Source of the DNA: Halopseudomonas pelagia CL-AP6
Lineage (GTDB): Bacteria; Pseudomonadota; Gammaproteobacteria; Pseudomonadales; Pseudomonadaceae
NCBI RefSeq assembly: GCF_000410875.1
Contig: NZ_AROI01000025.1
Coordinates: forward strand, 1-64,000
Direction: 5' to 3'
DNA length: 64,000 bases
The first letter of the stretch is position 1, and each line of letters opens with the position of its first letter. Below are positions 1 through 8,265 of this stretch, one piece after another. Below the pieces are notes generated by a model. The model had not been told where the DNA came from, ran no database searches, and saw only the letters and a list, made by a program, of their open reading frames with translations. Position numbers and translations under genes: made by a program.

Positions 1-46
1 AGCGGTCCAGGGCAACCCGCCCCGTGAGCATGGGTGCCGCCGTCAT
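1..46 (-). CDS. start of a truncated unknown gene
   Basis: The first 46 bases, read on the minus strand, begin with an ATG at 46 and stay open for 15 codons to the window edge (translation starts MTAAPMLTGRVALDR). It would lie 30 bases downstream of the trxC stop in the same direction, so it could be the next gene of that run. The ribosome-binding site is weak. Fifteen residues are too few to name a family, and a chance ORF is possible. Confidence 0.3.
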   Translation of the reverse strand, partial: MTAAPMLTGRVALDR

Positions 47-76
47 TTCGCTAATCGGTTGGATAGCCGTGCGGAT

Positions 77-499
77 CTAGCCCAACTGTTGATAAACCCA
101 CTTCATGAATTCGCCCGGGGGCAGCGCGCCGGCGAGGCGGGTCACTTCCTGGCCGTTGCGCCACACCATCAGGGTCGGGATGCTGCGGATGCTGAAGCGC
201 GCGGCCAGCGCCGGTTCTTCTTCGGTATTGATCTTGAGGAACTGGGCTTTGGCGCCTGCGGCGGCGGCGGCTTTTTCAAAGGTCGGCGCGAATTGCAGGC
301 AGGGGCCGCACCAGGGTGCCCAGAAGTCGAGAATCAGTGGCAGGTCGGCGGACGCATGGGCATTGAACTGAGCGCTGTTCACTGGTATGGGCTGATTCGT
401 TAACAAGGGCTGCTTGCACGCGCCGCAGTTAGGCGCGTCCGCCAGACGGCTTTGATCAATCCGGTTCTTCCGATGGCAGTGGGCGCAGGCAATGATCAT
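77..499 (-). CDS. trxC: thioredoxin 2 (zinc-binding thioredoxin)
   Basis: Cytosolic thiol-disulfide oxidoreductase of 140 aa. An N-terminal zinc ribbon is visible as two CxxC pairs (C5/C8 and C25/C28). The thioredoxin fold follows, with the active site WCGPC at residues 63-67 and the cis-proline region SIRSIPTLMVW near residue 105. The zinc ribbon separates TrxC from TrxA; length and layout match the family. It is the last complete gene of a minus-strand run dapE-rlmA-unknown-trxC, 37 bases after the unknown gene. TrxC is known in other bacteria to be induced by oxidative stress, but no OxyR site was identified here. Confidence 0.93.
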   Translation of the reverse strand: MIIACAHCHRKNRIDQSRLADAPNCGACKQPLLTNQPIPVNSAQFNAHASADLPLILDFWAPWCGPCLQFAPTFEKAAAAAGAKAQFLKINTEEEPALAARFSIRSIPTLMVWRNGQEVTRLAGALPPGEFMKWVYQQLG

Positions 500-536
500 G
501 AGTAGGCTCTCTTGCAGTGATGGTTTAGCTGGCGAC

Positions 537-923
537 TCAGGGTTTCAGCGCCCAGATGAATTCGCTTTCGCCTTCGGTGGTGACCTTAAGCCAGCGGTCG
601 GGGTCGTCGTCGCTTTGCTCTTCAGACCAGCCGCCTACGGAGCAACGTACTTCCTGACCGAGACCGGAGCTGATGGCGCGGGCGCAATCCAGATCGGTTT
701 CCCAGGGCGTTGCGTCGCTATCGAACCAGACACTGGCCCATTTGCCGGCGGCCTTACGCACGATCATCAAGGGAATCGCTTGGCCTTCCAGCGTCAAGCT
801 GCCGCGACGGGTGAGTTCGTGCCAGGGTTTGAGTTGCAGCGGGCCTATCTGGTTGTTCAGCCACTCAGTCATAGCGTCCAGATGTTCTTCGCGCAGGTAG
901 ATTTCGATATCGGGTTGGCGCAC
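537..923 (-). CDS. small conserved-looking protein of unknown function
   Basis: A 128 aa soluble, acidic protein with no signal peptide or membrane segment. It starts 11 bases after the rlmA stop and reads toward trxC, so it is very likely co-transcribed with dapE and rlmA. Visible features are a tryptophan-rich sequence (W21, W39, W63, W66, W74 and later) and a C-terminal half rich in Asp and Glu. I recall similar proteins of unknown function in Pseudomonas but cannot name a domain. The single cysteine pair does not form a CxxC motif. Function unknown. Confidence 0.75.
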   Translation of the reverse strand: MRQPDIEIYLREEHLDAMTEWLNNQIGPLQLKPWHELTRRGSLTLEGQAIPLMIVRKAAGKWASVWFDSDATPWETDLDCARAISSGLGQEVRCSVGGWSEEQSDDDPDRWLKVTTEGESEFIWALKP

Positions 924-934
924 GGGCAGTCCTC

Positions 935-1737
935 TCAGGAACGTTGCAGCAAGACCAGTCGCATGGCGACTTCCAGCGACGGCAGCCCGGTTTCCAACAG
1001 AGTCTGCTGGCGTTCGGGGCGGCTGCGGAAGCCATGGGGTGTCATGCCGATCAGGTTGGCCAGGTCGGCCGGGTTCAGGTTCAGAGCATAGCGCAAGGTC
1101 TGATCATTGACGATCTGCAGGCCGTCGGGCAGCACCTTGATCAGTTCCGGGGTCGGATGAATGCTGTCATAGAGGTTTTCGCGCAGACTTAGCAAGTGGT
1201 CAGCATCCGGGCCGACCAGCAGCACCTGGCCGCCGGGTTTGAGCGTGCGCAGGCATTCCTCCCAGCTCCAGGGGCTGAAAACACACAGCGCAGCATCCAG
1301 GCTGGCATCGGGCACCGGTAGCCGGGCGCTGGATGCGACCAGCCACTGAATGTCGCGGCTGCGTCGGCAGGCTTTGAGGATGGCGTCCTTGCTGATATCC
1401 AGCCCGGCAACGTGGCAATGCGGCAATGCGGCGGCCAGGCGGGCGGTGTAGTAACCTTCGCCACAGCCCATATCCAATAGAGTTTCGGGTGCTTGTTCGG
1501 TAAATATTTGATTGATCTGGTCGCTGATTGGCTGGTAATGACCGCCATCGAGAAACGCCTGACGGCAAGCCAGCATGGCCGGTGTGTCGCCCGGTTGGCG
1601 GCTGTTCTTGTGCTGGACCAGCAGCAGGTTCAGGTAGCCCTGTCGCGCTTGGTCGTAGCCGTGGCCGTTCTCGCACTGCCAATGTTTGTCCTGCGAGGTC
1701 AGCAACGCCTGGCAGTGCGGGCAGATCAGTTTAAGCA

Positions 1738-1738
<1 letters not shown>
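935..1738 (-). CDS. rlmA: 23S rRNA (guanine-N1)-methyltransferase RlmA
   Basis: Class I SAM-dependent methyltransferase of 267 aa that modifies G745 of 23S rRNA in E. coli. An N-terminal zinc finger is visible as C6, C9, C22 and H26, followed by the conserved stretch RQGYLNLL near 32-39 and the HKNSRQPGD segment typical of RlmA. SAM motif I is DMGCGEGYY at 89-97. The start codon overlaps the dapE stop by one base (TGATG), showing translational coupling to dapE. Only the RlmA or RlmA-II subtype, and so the exact target base, is uncertain. Confidence 0.9.
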
Positions 1739-2952
<1,214 letters not shown>

Positions 2953-3912
2953 TCAGAGCGCTTCAGGCTTTTTGTGGGCGCGCGGCCAGCGTGCCTTGCG
3001 CCAGGCGCGCCGTTGTTTCTTGTCGAGGAAGGTCCAGGCCAGTAGCCGGCTTTGCTTCTGCCCTTGGGCTAGGCTGATCACGCGAATGTCGGTGGCGCCT
3101 AGCGCTTTGAGCTGATGTTCCAAGTCCGCTAGCAGGGCTGACTTGGACACCAGTGTAGTGAACCAGAACACGTGCTGCGAAATGCCTGCGCTTTCCTTGA
3201 TCATGCGCTCCAGAAAACCGCCTTCACCGCCCTGGGTAATCAGCTCGTTGGCCTGCCCGCCAAAATTCAGCTTGGGTCCGTCGACGATTTTGTCTTTGCC
3301 CAGGTTGCGCCACTTGCGCTCGGTGGCGGCATTGGCCTCACCCTTGTTGGCGTGAAAGGGTGGGTTGCAGAGGCTGAAATCGAACTGTTCATCGGCTCCG
3401 ACCACGCCTTTGAATATCGCCTGGGGATCAGTTTGCAGGCGCAGGCTGATTGCTCCCTGCAGCTTAGCGTTGGCAGCCAGGATACGTTCGGCGTTATCCA
3501 GTGCGGCTTGATCGATATCGCTGCCGACAAATTGCCACTGATACTCATGCTGGCCAATCAGCGGGTACACCAGATTGGCGCCGGTGCCGATATCCAGCCC
3601 GGTTAGTCCGGGCCCGGTGGGAATGTGGCCATCGTGGCTTTCACCTAACAGGTCGGCCAGGGCATGGATCAGGTCGGCACGGCCGGGTATGGGCGGGCAC
3701 AGATAACCGTCAGGAATGCCCCAGTCGGTAACGGCATATTGCAGCTGTAAAAGTGCGCGATTCAGCTCTTTGACCGAAGTCGGATCAGTAAAGTCGAGGG
3801 TCTTTTCACCATCCTTATTGCGGATGATCAGCGCCTTGAGTGCCGGGTTGGCGGCGGTCAGCGCGCCAAAGTTGTAGTGCCCCTTGTGCTTGTTACGGGG
3901 ATGGAACGGCAT
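2953..3912 (-). CDS. rlmF: 23S rRNA (adenine1618-N6)-methyltransferase RlmF
   Basis: SAM-dependent N6-adenine methyltransferase of 319 aa. SAM motif I is LDIGTGAN at about 106-113 and the catalytic motif NPPF at 183-186 is the N6-adenine/amino type. The N-terminal HPRNKHKGHY signature and the basic C-terminus (KKQRRAWRKARWPRAHKK) fit RlmF and rRNA binding. The start overlaps the stop of the upstream spermidine-synthase-like gene, so the two are translationally coupled. In E. coli the enzyme methylates A1618 of 23S rRNA. Confidence 0.94.
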   Translation of the reverse strand: MPFHPRNKHKGHYNFGALTAANPALKALIIRNKDGEKTLDFTDPTSVKELNRALLQLQYAVTDWGIPDGYLCPPIPGRADLIHALADLLGESHDGHIPTGPGLTGLDIGTGANLVYPLIGQHEYQWQFVGSDIDQAALDNAERILAANAKLQGAISLRLQTDPQAIFKGVVGADEQFDFSLCNPPFHANKGEANAATERKWRNLGKDKIVDGPKLNFGGQANELITQGGEGGFLERMIKESAGISQHVFWFTTLVSKSALLADLEHQLKALGATDIRVISLAQGQKQSRLLAWTFLDKKQRRAWRKARWPRAHKKPEAL

Positions 3913-4634
3913 CAGGCTTTGACTCCAACATAGATGGTATTGGTCGCTTCACCGTTCTGGAACGGATTGAAGAAGGGAATGATATGCGCGGCGGTGTTGA
4001 TGAATACAGCGTCCATGACTTGCATGAACTCGGCATCGGGCGGGTCCTGCGACCACAGTGCGAAGGTGCCGCCGTGGCGCAGTTGGCGGGCCATGCGGCC
4101 AAGATTTGCTACAGTGTAAAAGCTGGCATTGCCATGATGCAGCAGCGCCCGGGGTGAGTGGTCGATATCCAGCAGTATGGCATCGAACAGACGGCCGGGT
4201 GCCTGAGGGTCGAAGCCGCCGTCTTCTGCAACGGCCATGTCGAAGAAACTGCCGTGCACATACCGGCTGCGCGGATCGGCGTTCAGCTCCTTGCCCAGCG
4301 GAACCTTTTCCTGGTGGTGCCAGTGAATCACCGTTTCCAGATATTCGACGATCAGCAGCTCGCCAAGGCGCCGATCCTTGAGCGCTGCAACGGCGGTATA
4401 ACCGAGCCCTAGTCCGCCGACGACGACCGACAGTGATTCACCTTCCACAGCGGCCAGACCGAGATCGGCCAAGGCTATTTCGGCCTCGTAGAACATGCTT
4501 GACATGAGAAACTCCTCGCCAAGCTTGACCTCATAAATGTCGCGATCACCCAGCGCAGGAATACGTCGCCGGCGTAACGAAATTTCGCCAATGGGGGACG
4601 GCTGGCTATCGATTTCTTTGAACAACAGTCCCAT
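3912..4634 (-). CDS. spermidine-synthase-like SAM-fold protein
   Basis: A 240 aa protein of the spermidine synthase / methyltransferase fold. The glycine-rich nucleotide-binding loop is GGLGLGYT at about 73-80, followed by an acidic residue ending beta 2 (IVEYLE), and DAILLDIDHSP in the middle corresponds to the aminopropyltransferase core. The ATG at 4634 is chosen because a GGAG box lies just upstream; the longer open frame to 5006 runs into the divergent tcdA gene. The substrate cannot be told from sequence: classical SpeE residues are not all evident, and such proteins are often annotated only as spermine/spermidine synthase-like. It overlaps rlmF by one base. Confidence 0.85.
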   Translation of the reverse strand: MGLLFKEIDSQPSPIGEISLRRRRIPALGDRDIYEVKLGEEFLMSSMFYEAEIALADLGLAAVEGESLSVVVGGLGLGYTAVAALKDRRLGELLIVEYLETVIHWHHQEKVPLGKELNADPRSRYVHGSFFDMAVAEDGGFDPQAPGRLFDAILLDIDHSPRALLHHGNASFYTVANLGRMARQLRHGGTFALWSQDPPDAEFMQVMDAVFINTAAHIIPFFNPFQNGEATNTIYVGVKA

Positions 4635-4702
4635 GGCGGCTCCAGTAGGCAGACGATTTATAGGTGGCGTGGCCGGTGAACATGGTAACACCCGGTGGCG
4701 CG

Positions 4703-4731
4703 CTGGTCTGTGTTGGCATGACGGGTATAAT
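4703..4731 (+). promoter_or_regulatory. predicted sigma70 promoter of tcdA
   Basis: A perfect TATAAT hexamer lies at 4726-4731, 26 bases before the tcdA start codon, within the 122-base divergent spacer. The best -35 at 17 bp spacing is weak (CTGGTC, 4703-4708), so the prediction rests on the -10 element and position. Confidence 0.5.
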
Positions 4732-4756
4732 GCGCGCACAGCGAATTGAGGTGTGC

Positions 4757-5539
4757 ATGAGTACAGATGATCCCCGCTTCGGCGGCATTGCCCGCTTGTA
4801 TGGCCAGTCGGGCCTGGCCCGGCTGCAGGCCAGTCATGTGGCAGTGGTCGGCATTGGCGGCGTCGGCAGCTGGGTAGCCGAGGCGCTGGGGCGTACCGGA
4901 ATCGGACGACTTTCCTTGTTCGATATGGACGAGATCTGCGTGACCAATACCAACCGTCAACTGCCGGCAATGACTGGCCAGATTGGTCGTGCCAAGGTAG
5001 AGGCAATGGCCGAACGCTTACGTGCGATCAACCCGGCGTGCGATGTGCGGCCAGTAATGGATTTCGTCACCGAGAACAATCTGGCTGAACACATCACTGA
5101 GGAGTTTGACTGCGTAATCGATTGCATCGACAGCGTCGCCTCCAAAGTCGCCTTGATCGCCTGGTGCAGACGGCGCAGGATACCTGTGATCACTACCGGA
5201 GGTGCCGGCGGACAGATCGACCCGACGCAGATCAAGGTCTCCGACCTGTCAAAAACCGTCAATGACCCACTGGCCGCCAAGGCTCGCTCAATGCTGCGGC
5301 GTGATCACAACTTTCCCCGGTCCGGAAGCAAGCGCAGCTTTGGCGTACCCTGCGTGTATTCCACCGAGCAACTGCGGTACCCGCAACCCGATGGCAGTGT
5401 CTGTCAGCAGAAGTCTTTCGTTGGCGAGGGCGTCAAGCTGGACTGCGCCGGAGGCTTCGGCTCAGTCACCATGGTCACCGCTACCTTCGGCATGGTCGCC
5501 GCCGCGCAGGCTGTGGAGCGTCTGCTCCGCAGCCGCTAA
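4757..5539 (+). CDS. tcdA: tRNA threonylcarbamoyladenosine dehydratase
   Basis: E1-like (ThiF/MoeB family) ATP-dependent enzyme of 260 aa that cyclises t6A37 in tRNA to ct6A. The ATP-binding Rossmann motif VGIGGVGS lies at 31-38, followed by LFDMDEICVTNTNRQ with the conserved Asp and Arg. CIDSVASK and the C-terminal CAGGFGS segments are also family features. The ATG at 4757 is preceded by GAGGT and gives a normal N-terminus (MSTDDPRFGGIARLYG); upstream in-frame codons are non-coding. No sulfur-transfer partner gene csdA/csdE is adjacent. The heptad repeat at 5544-5564 follows immediately. Confidence 0.95.
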   Translation: MSTDDPRFGGIARLYGQSGLARLQASHVAVVGIGGVGSWVAEALGRTGIGRLSLFDMDEICVTNTNRQLPAMTGQIGRAKVEAMAERLRAINPACDVRPVMDFVTENNLAEHITEEFDCVIDCIDSVASKVALIAWCRRRRIPVITTGGAGGQIDPTQIKVSDLSKTVNDPLAAKARSMLRRDHNFPRSGSKRSFGVPCVYSTEQLRYPQPDGSVCQQKSFVGEGVKLDCAGGFGSVTMVTATFGMVAAAQAVERLLRSR

Positions 5540-5543
5540 CTAA

Positions 5544-5564
5544 AAGCTGCAAGCTACAAGAAAG
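5544..5564. repeat. heptad repeat downstream of tcdA
   Basis: Three seven-base units, AAGCTGC, AAGCTAC and AAGAAAG, lie directly after the tcdA stop. The core GCAAGCTACAAG (5549-5560) recurs exactly at 55028-55039 after dinG. Confidence 0.55.
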
Positions 5565-5598
5565 AAAAAAGCCCACGCCGAAAAATCGGAGCGGGCTT
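5561..5598 (-). terminator. intrinsic terminator of the map-glnD-dapC-dapD operon
   Basis: On the minus strand a GC-rich hairpin (arms 5571-5580 and 5587-5596, containing GCCC/GGGC and CGA/TCG pairing) is followed by an uninterrupted run of six T and then more pyrimidines. It sits 40 bases after the dapD stop. On the plus strand the T-run is poor, so any action on tcdA transcripts would be weaker. Confidence 0.8.
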
Positions 5599-5639
5599 GC
5601 TTAGCGCTTTACTGGTGGCAAGCTTAATCAGCTTGTCGC

Positions 5640-6674
5640 TCAGTTGTGTGCGTGCAGTATTTCGTTGAGTTGGATCGCGCTCTTGTTGGTTTTGCACTCG
5701 ATCGAGCCGGTCTGCGAGTTACGGCGGAACAGCAGGTCGGTTTGATTGGCCAGGTCGCGGGCCTTGACCACTTCGACCAGATTGTCTGCATCATCCAACA
5801 ACGCGACCTTGATGCCAGCGGTGATATACAACCCGGCCTCAATGGTGCAACGGTCGCCAAGCGGAATGCCGATACCGGCGTTGGCGCCGATCAGGCAGCC
5901 TTCGCCGATGGAGATGACGATGTTGCCACCGCCGGACAGTGTACCCATGGTTGAGCAGCCGCCACCCAGGTCCGAGCCCTTGCCAACGAACACGCCAGCG
6001 GAGATACGTCCTTCGACCATGCTAGTGCCAGCGGTGCCGGCGTTAAAGTTAATAAAGCCTTCATGCATGACGGTGGTGCCTTCGCCGACGTACGCGCCCA
6101 GGCGCACACGAGCGGTGTTGGCAATACGCACGCCGGACGGTACGACGTAATCGGTCATGCACGGGAATTTATCCACGCTGAGCACGTTTAGCGACTGGCC
6201 CTGCAGGCGAGCGGCTAACTGGCGCTGCGGCAGTTCATTGATATCGATGGCACCCTGATTGGTCCAAGCGACGTTCGGTAGCAGCGGGAAGATCCCGGCC
6301 AGCACTACGCCGTGCGGCTTGACCAGACGATGGGAGAGCAAGTGCAACTTCAGATAGGCCTCGGGGGTGGACACCGGAGCTTCGTCGGTAGCCAGTACCG
6401 TGACTACCAGGGGGCGGGTACCGCCTTGTAGAGACGCGACCAGAGCGGCGGCATCGGTAAAGCCCGCAGCGCTGAGCGCCGCGCTCAGAGTGCTGCACTG
6501 ATTGCCAGCCAGCGCAATGGCCTGATTGCCGCCGCTGTAACCCAGCTGTTCGCTGATGACCTTGATCAGGGCTGCTTCGGGGTTCAGCAGGGGCTGAGGG
6601 TAATAAACCTCAAGCCAGTCACCTGCAGTATTTTGAGTGCCGATGCCAATAGCCAGGCTGAAACATTCGCTCAT
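5640..6674 (-). CDS. dapD: 2,3,4,5-tetrahydropyridine-2,6-dicarboxylate N-succinyltransferase (long form)
   Basis: Transfers succinyl from succinyl-CoA to tetrahydrodipicolinate in lysine/DAP synthesis. The 344 aa product is the long DapD type found in Pseudomonas, not the ~275 aa enterobacterial type. The left-handed beta-helix part is visible as hexapeptide-like repeats from about residue 190 (GVRIANTARVRLGAYVGEGT, then VFVGKGSDLGGG, GNIVISIGEGCLIGANAGIG). The ATG at 6674 has AAGGAA upstream; an upstream in-frame ATG seven codons earlier lacks this. It is the last gene of the map operon, and the terminator at 5561-5598 follows. Confidence 0.96.
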   Translation of the reverse strand: MSECFSLAIGIGTQNTAGDWLEVYYPQPLLNPEAALIKVISEQLGYSGGNQAIALAGNQCSTLSAALSAAGFTDAAALVASLQGGTRPLVVTVLATDEAPVSTPEAYLKLHLLSHRLVKPHGVVLAGIFPLLPNVAWTNQGAIDINELPQRQLAARLQGQSLNVLSVDKFPCMTDYVVPSGVRIANTARVRLGAYVGEGTTVMHEGFINFNAGTAGTSMVEGRISAGVFVGKGSDLGGGCSTMGTLSGGGNIVISIGEGCLIGANAGIGIPLGDRCTIEAGLYITAGIKVALLDDADNLVEVVKARDLANQTDLLFRRNSQTGSIECKTNKSAIQLNEILHAHN

Positions 6675-6707
6675 AGGGTGGTTCCTTGGATGCAATTGGT
6701 GCTGTTG

Positions 6708-7052
6708 TCAGTCAAAGGCGGCGGCGTATTCATCGGGTTTGAAACCCACCAGCCGTTGTGAGCCAGTATCGAGTACCGGTCTTTTGATCATCGACGGGTT
6801 GGCCTGCATCAGTGCAATGGCTTTGCCGGTATCGATGTCTTTCTTGTCACTGTCATCGAGCTTGCGGAAGGTCGTGCCTTGCCGATTGAGAATCTTTTCC
6901 CAGCCATGCTCGTTACACCAGGCGCTCAGCTTGTCAGTGCTGATACCGTCTTTCTTGTAATCGTGGAACTGATAATCGACGCCATGCTCGTCCAGCCAGG
7001 TACGCGCCTTTTTCATGGTGTCGCAGGCCTTGATGCCGTACAGGGTGGTCAT
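6708..7052 (-). CDS. ArsC/Spx-family thioredoxin-fold protein (YffB-like)
   Basis: A 114 aa member of the ArsC family with the conserved N-terminal cysteine C10 in GIKACDTMKKA and the downstream RPVLDTG segment. The family includes glutaredoxin-coupled arsenate reductases and Spx-type regulators, but the YffB subgroup has no proven arsenate activity, and no ars genes are present. It sits 3 bases after dapC and 33 bases before dapD in the same operon, a position known in Pseudomonas genomes. Actual function unresolved. Confidence 0.88.
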   Translation of the reverse strand: MTTLYGIKACDTMKKARTWLDEHGVDYQFHDYKKDGISTDKLSAWCNEHGWEKILNRQGTTFRKLDDSDKKDIDTGKAIALMQANPSMIKRPVLDTGSQRLVGFKPDEYAAAFD

Positions 7053-7055
7053 TAT

Positions 7056-8252
7056 TCAGAGGCTCCCGATAAAGGCGCGAATACGTTGAGCTGCTTCGAT
7101 GCAGTCCTCCAGCGATGCCACGAGTGCCATGCGCACGCGTCCGGCGCCGGGATTATAACCATCAATCTCCCGAGACAGGAAACTGCCCGGTACCACTGCG
7201 ACGTTCTGCTCGGCCAAAAGGCGCTTGGTGAAGGTCTGGTCATCCAGCGGGGAGCGCGGCCAAAGATAAAAGCCGGCATCGGGTCGCTGTACGTCCATGA
7301 CGCCGTCGAGAATATCCAGGACGGCATCGAATTTGGCCTGGTATTGCGCACGATTGTCTTCGACATGGCGCTCATCCTGCCAAGCGGCGAGACTCGCATA
7401 CTGGGTCTGCACCGGCATCGCGCAGCCATGGTAGGTACGGTAGGTCAGGAACGGCTGTAGCAGGCTGGCGTCGCCAGCAACGAAGCCGGAACGCAGGCCA
7501 GGCAGGTTGGAGCGCTTGGACAGGCTGTGGAACACCACGCAGCGGGCGTAATCGGAACGCCCCATCGCCGCGCAGGCCTGTAGCAGGCCCACCGGAGCTT
7601 GGCCCTGGGGGGCGTAGATCTCGCTGTAGCATTCATCCGAGGCGATGACAAAGTCGTAGCGGTCAGCGAGGTCGATCAGCTTTTGCATGTCGGCCAGTGA
7701 CATGACCGCTCCGGTCGGGTTGCCCGGCGTGCAGATAAACAGCAATTGACAACGCTCCCAGATGTTTGTGGGCACGGCGTCGACATTCGGCACAAAGCCA
7801 TTGCTCTGGTCGCAGGGCAGATAGTGCGGCTCAACACCGGCCAGAAAAGCGGCGCCTTCATAGATCTGGTAGAAGGGGTTTGGGCTGACCACCAGCCCAG
7901 CAGGGTCACGGTTGACCATGGCCTGGGTAAAGGAGAACAACGCCTCACGGGTACCGTTGACCGGGATGACCTGGCTTGCCGGGTCTACCTTGCTGGCGCC
8001 AAGCTGGAAGCGTTGCTCGAGCCAGCGGGCAATACCCTCGCGCAGCGCTGGGATGCCGACAGTAGTAGGGTAGACCGCTGTCTGGTCCAGGTGCCGGGTC
8101 AGGGTTTCCAGCACAAAGGGTGGCGAAGGGTGCTTGGGCTCGCCGATTGATAGGGAGATAGGCCGCAATGCGGGATTGGGGGTCACGTCCGCGATCAGCG
8201 CACGCAGCTTTTCAAAGGGATAGGGCTGCAGGCGTTGCAAATCTGTATTCAT
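7056..8252 (-). CDS. dapC: succinyldiaminopimelate transaminase
   Basis: PLP-dependent class I/II aminotransferase of 398 aa. It converts N-succinyl-2-amino-6-ketopimelate to N-succinyl-LL-DAP, the step between DapD and DapE. The PLP lysine is in SLSKRSNLPG, with the FICTPGNPTGAVMS, ASDECYSEIY and carboxylate-binding Arg (AGRVRMALV) motifs in order. The start at 8252 is preceded by GAGG and gives the usual N-terminus; the longer frame to 8444 overlaps glnD. It begins 13 bases after the glnD stop. The pathway role is supported by dapD in the same operon. Confidence 0.92.
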   Translation of the reverse strand: MNTDLQRLQPYPFEKLRALIADVTPNPALRPISLSIGEPKHPSPPFVLETLTRHLDQTAVYPTTVGIPALREGIARWLEQRFQLGASKVDPASQVIPVNGTREALFSFTQAMVNRDPAGLVVSPNPFYQIYEGAAFLAGVEPHYLPCDQSNGFVPNVDAVPTNIWERCQLLFICTPGNPTGAVMSLADMQKLIDLADRYDFVIASDECYSEIYAPQGQAPVGLLQACAAMGRSDYARCVVFHSLSKRSNLPGLRSGFVAGDASLLQPFLTYRTYHGCAMPVQTQYASLAAWQDERHVEDNRAQYQAKFDAVLDILDGVMDVQRPDAGFYLWPRSPLDDQTFTKRLLAEQNVAVVPGSFLSREIDGYNPGAGRVRMALVASLEDCIEAAQRIRAFIGSL

Positions 8253-8265
8253 GCGGGTGAGGTCC

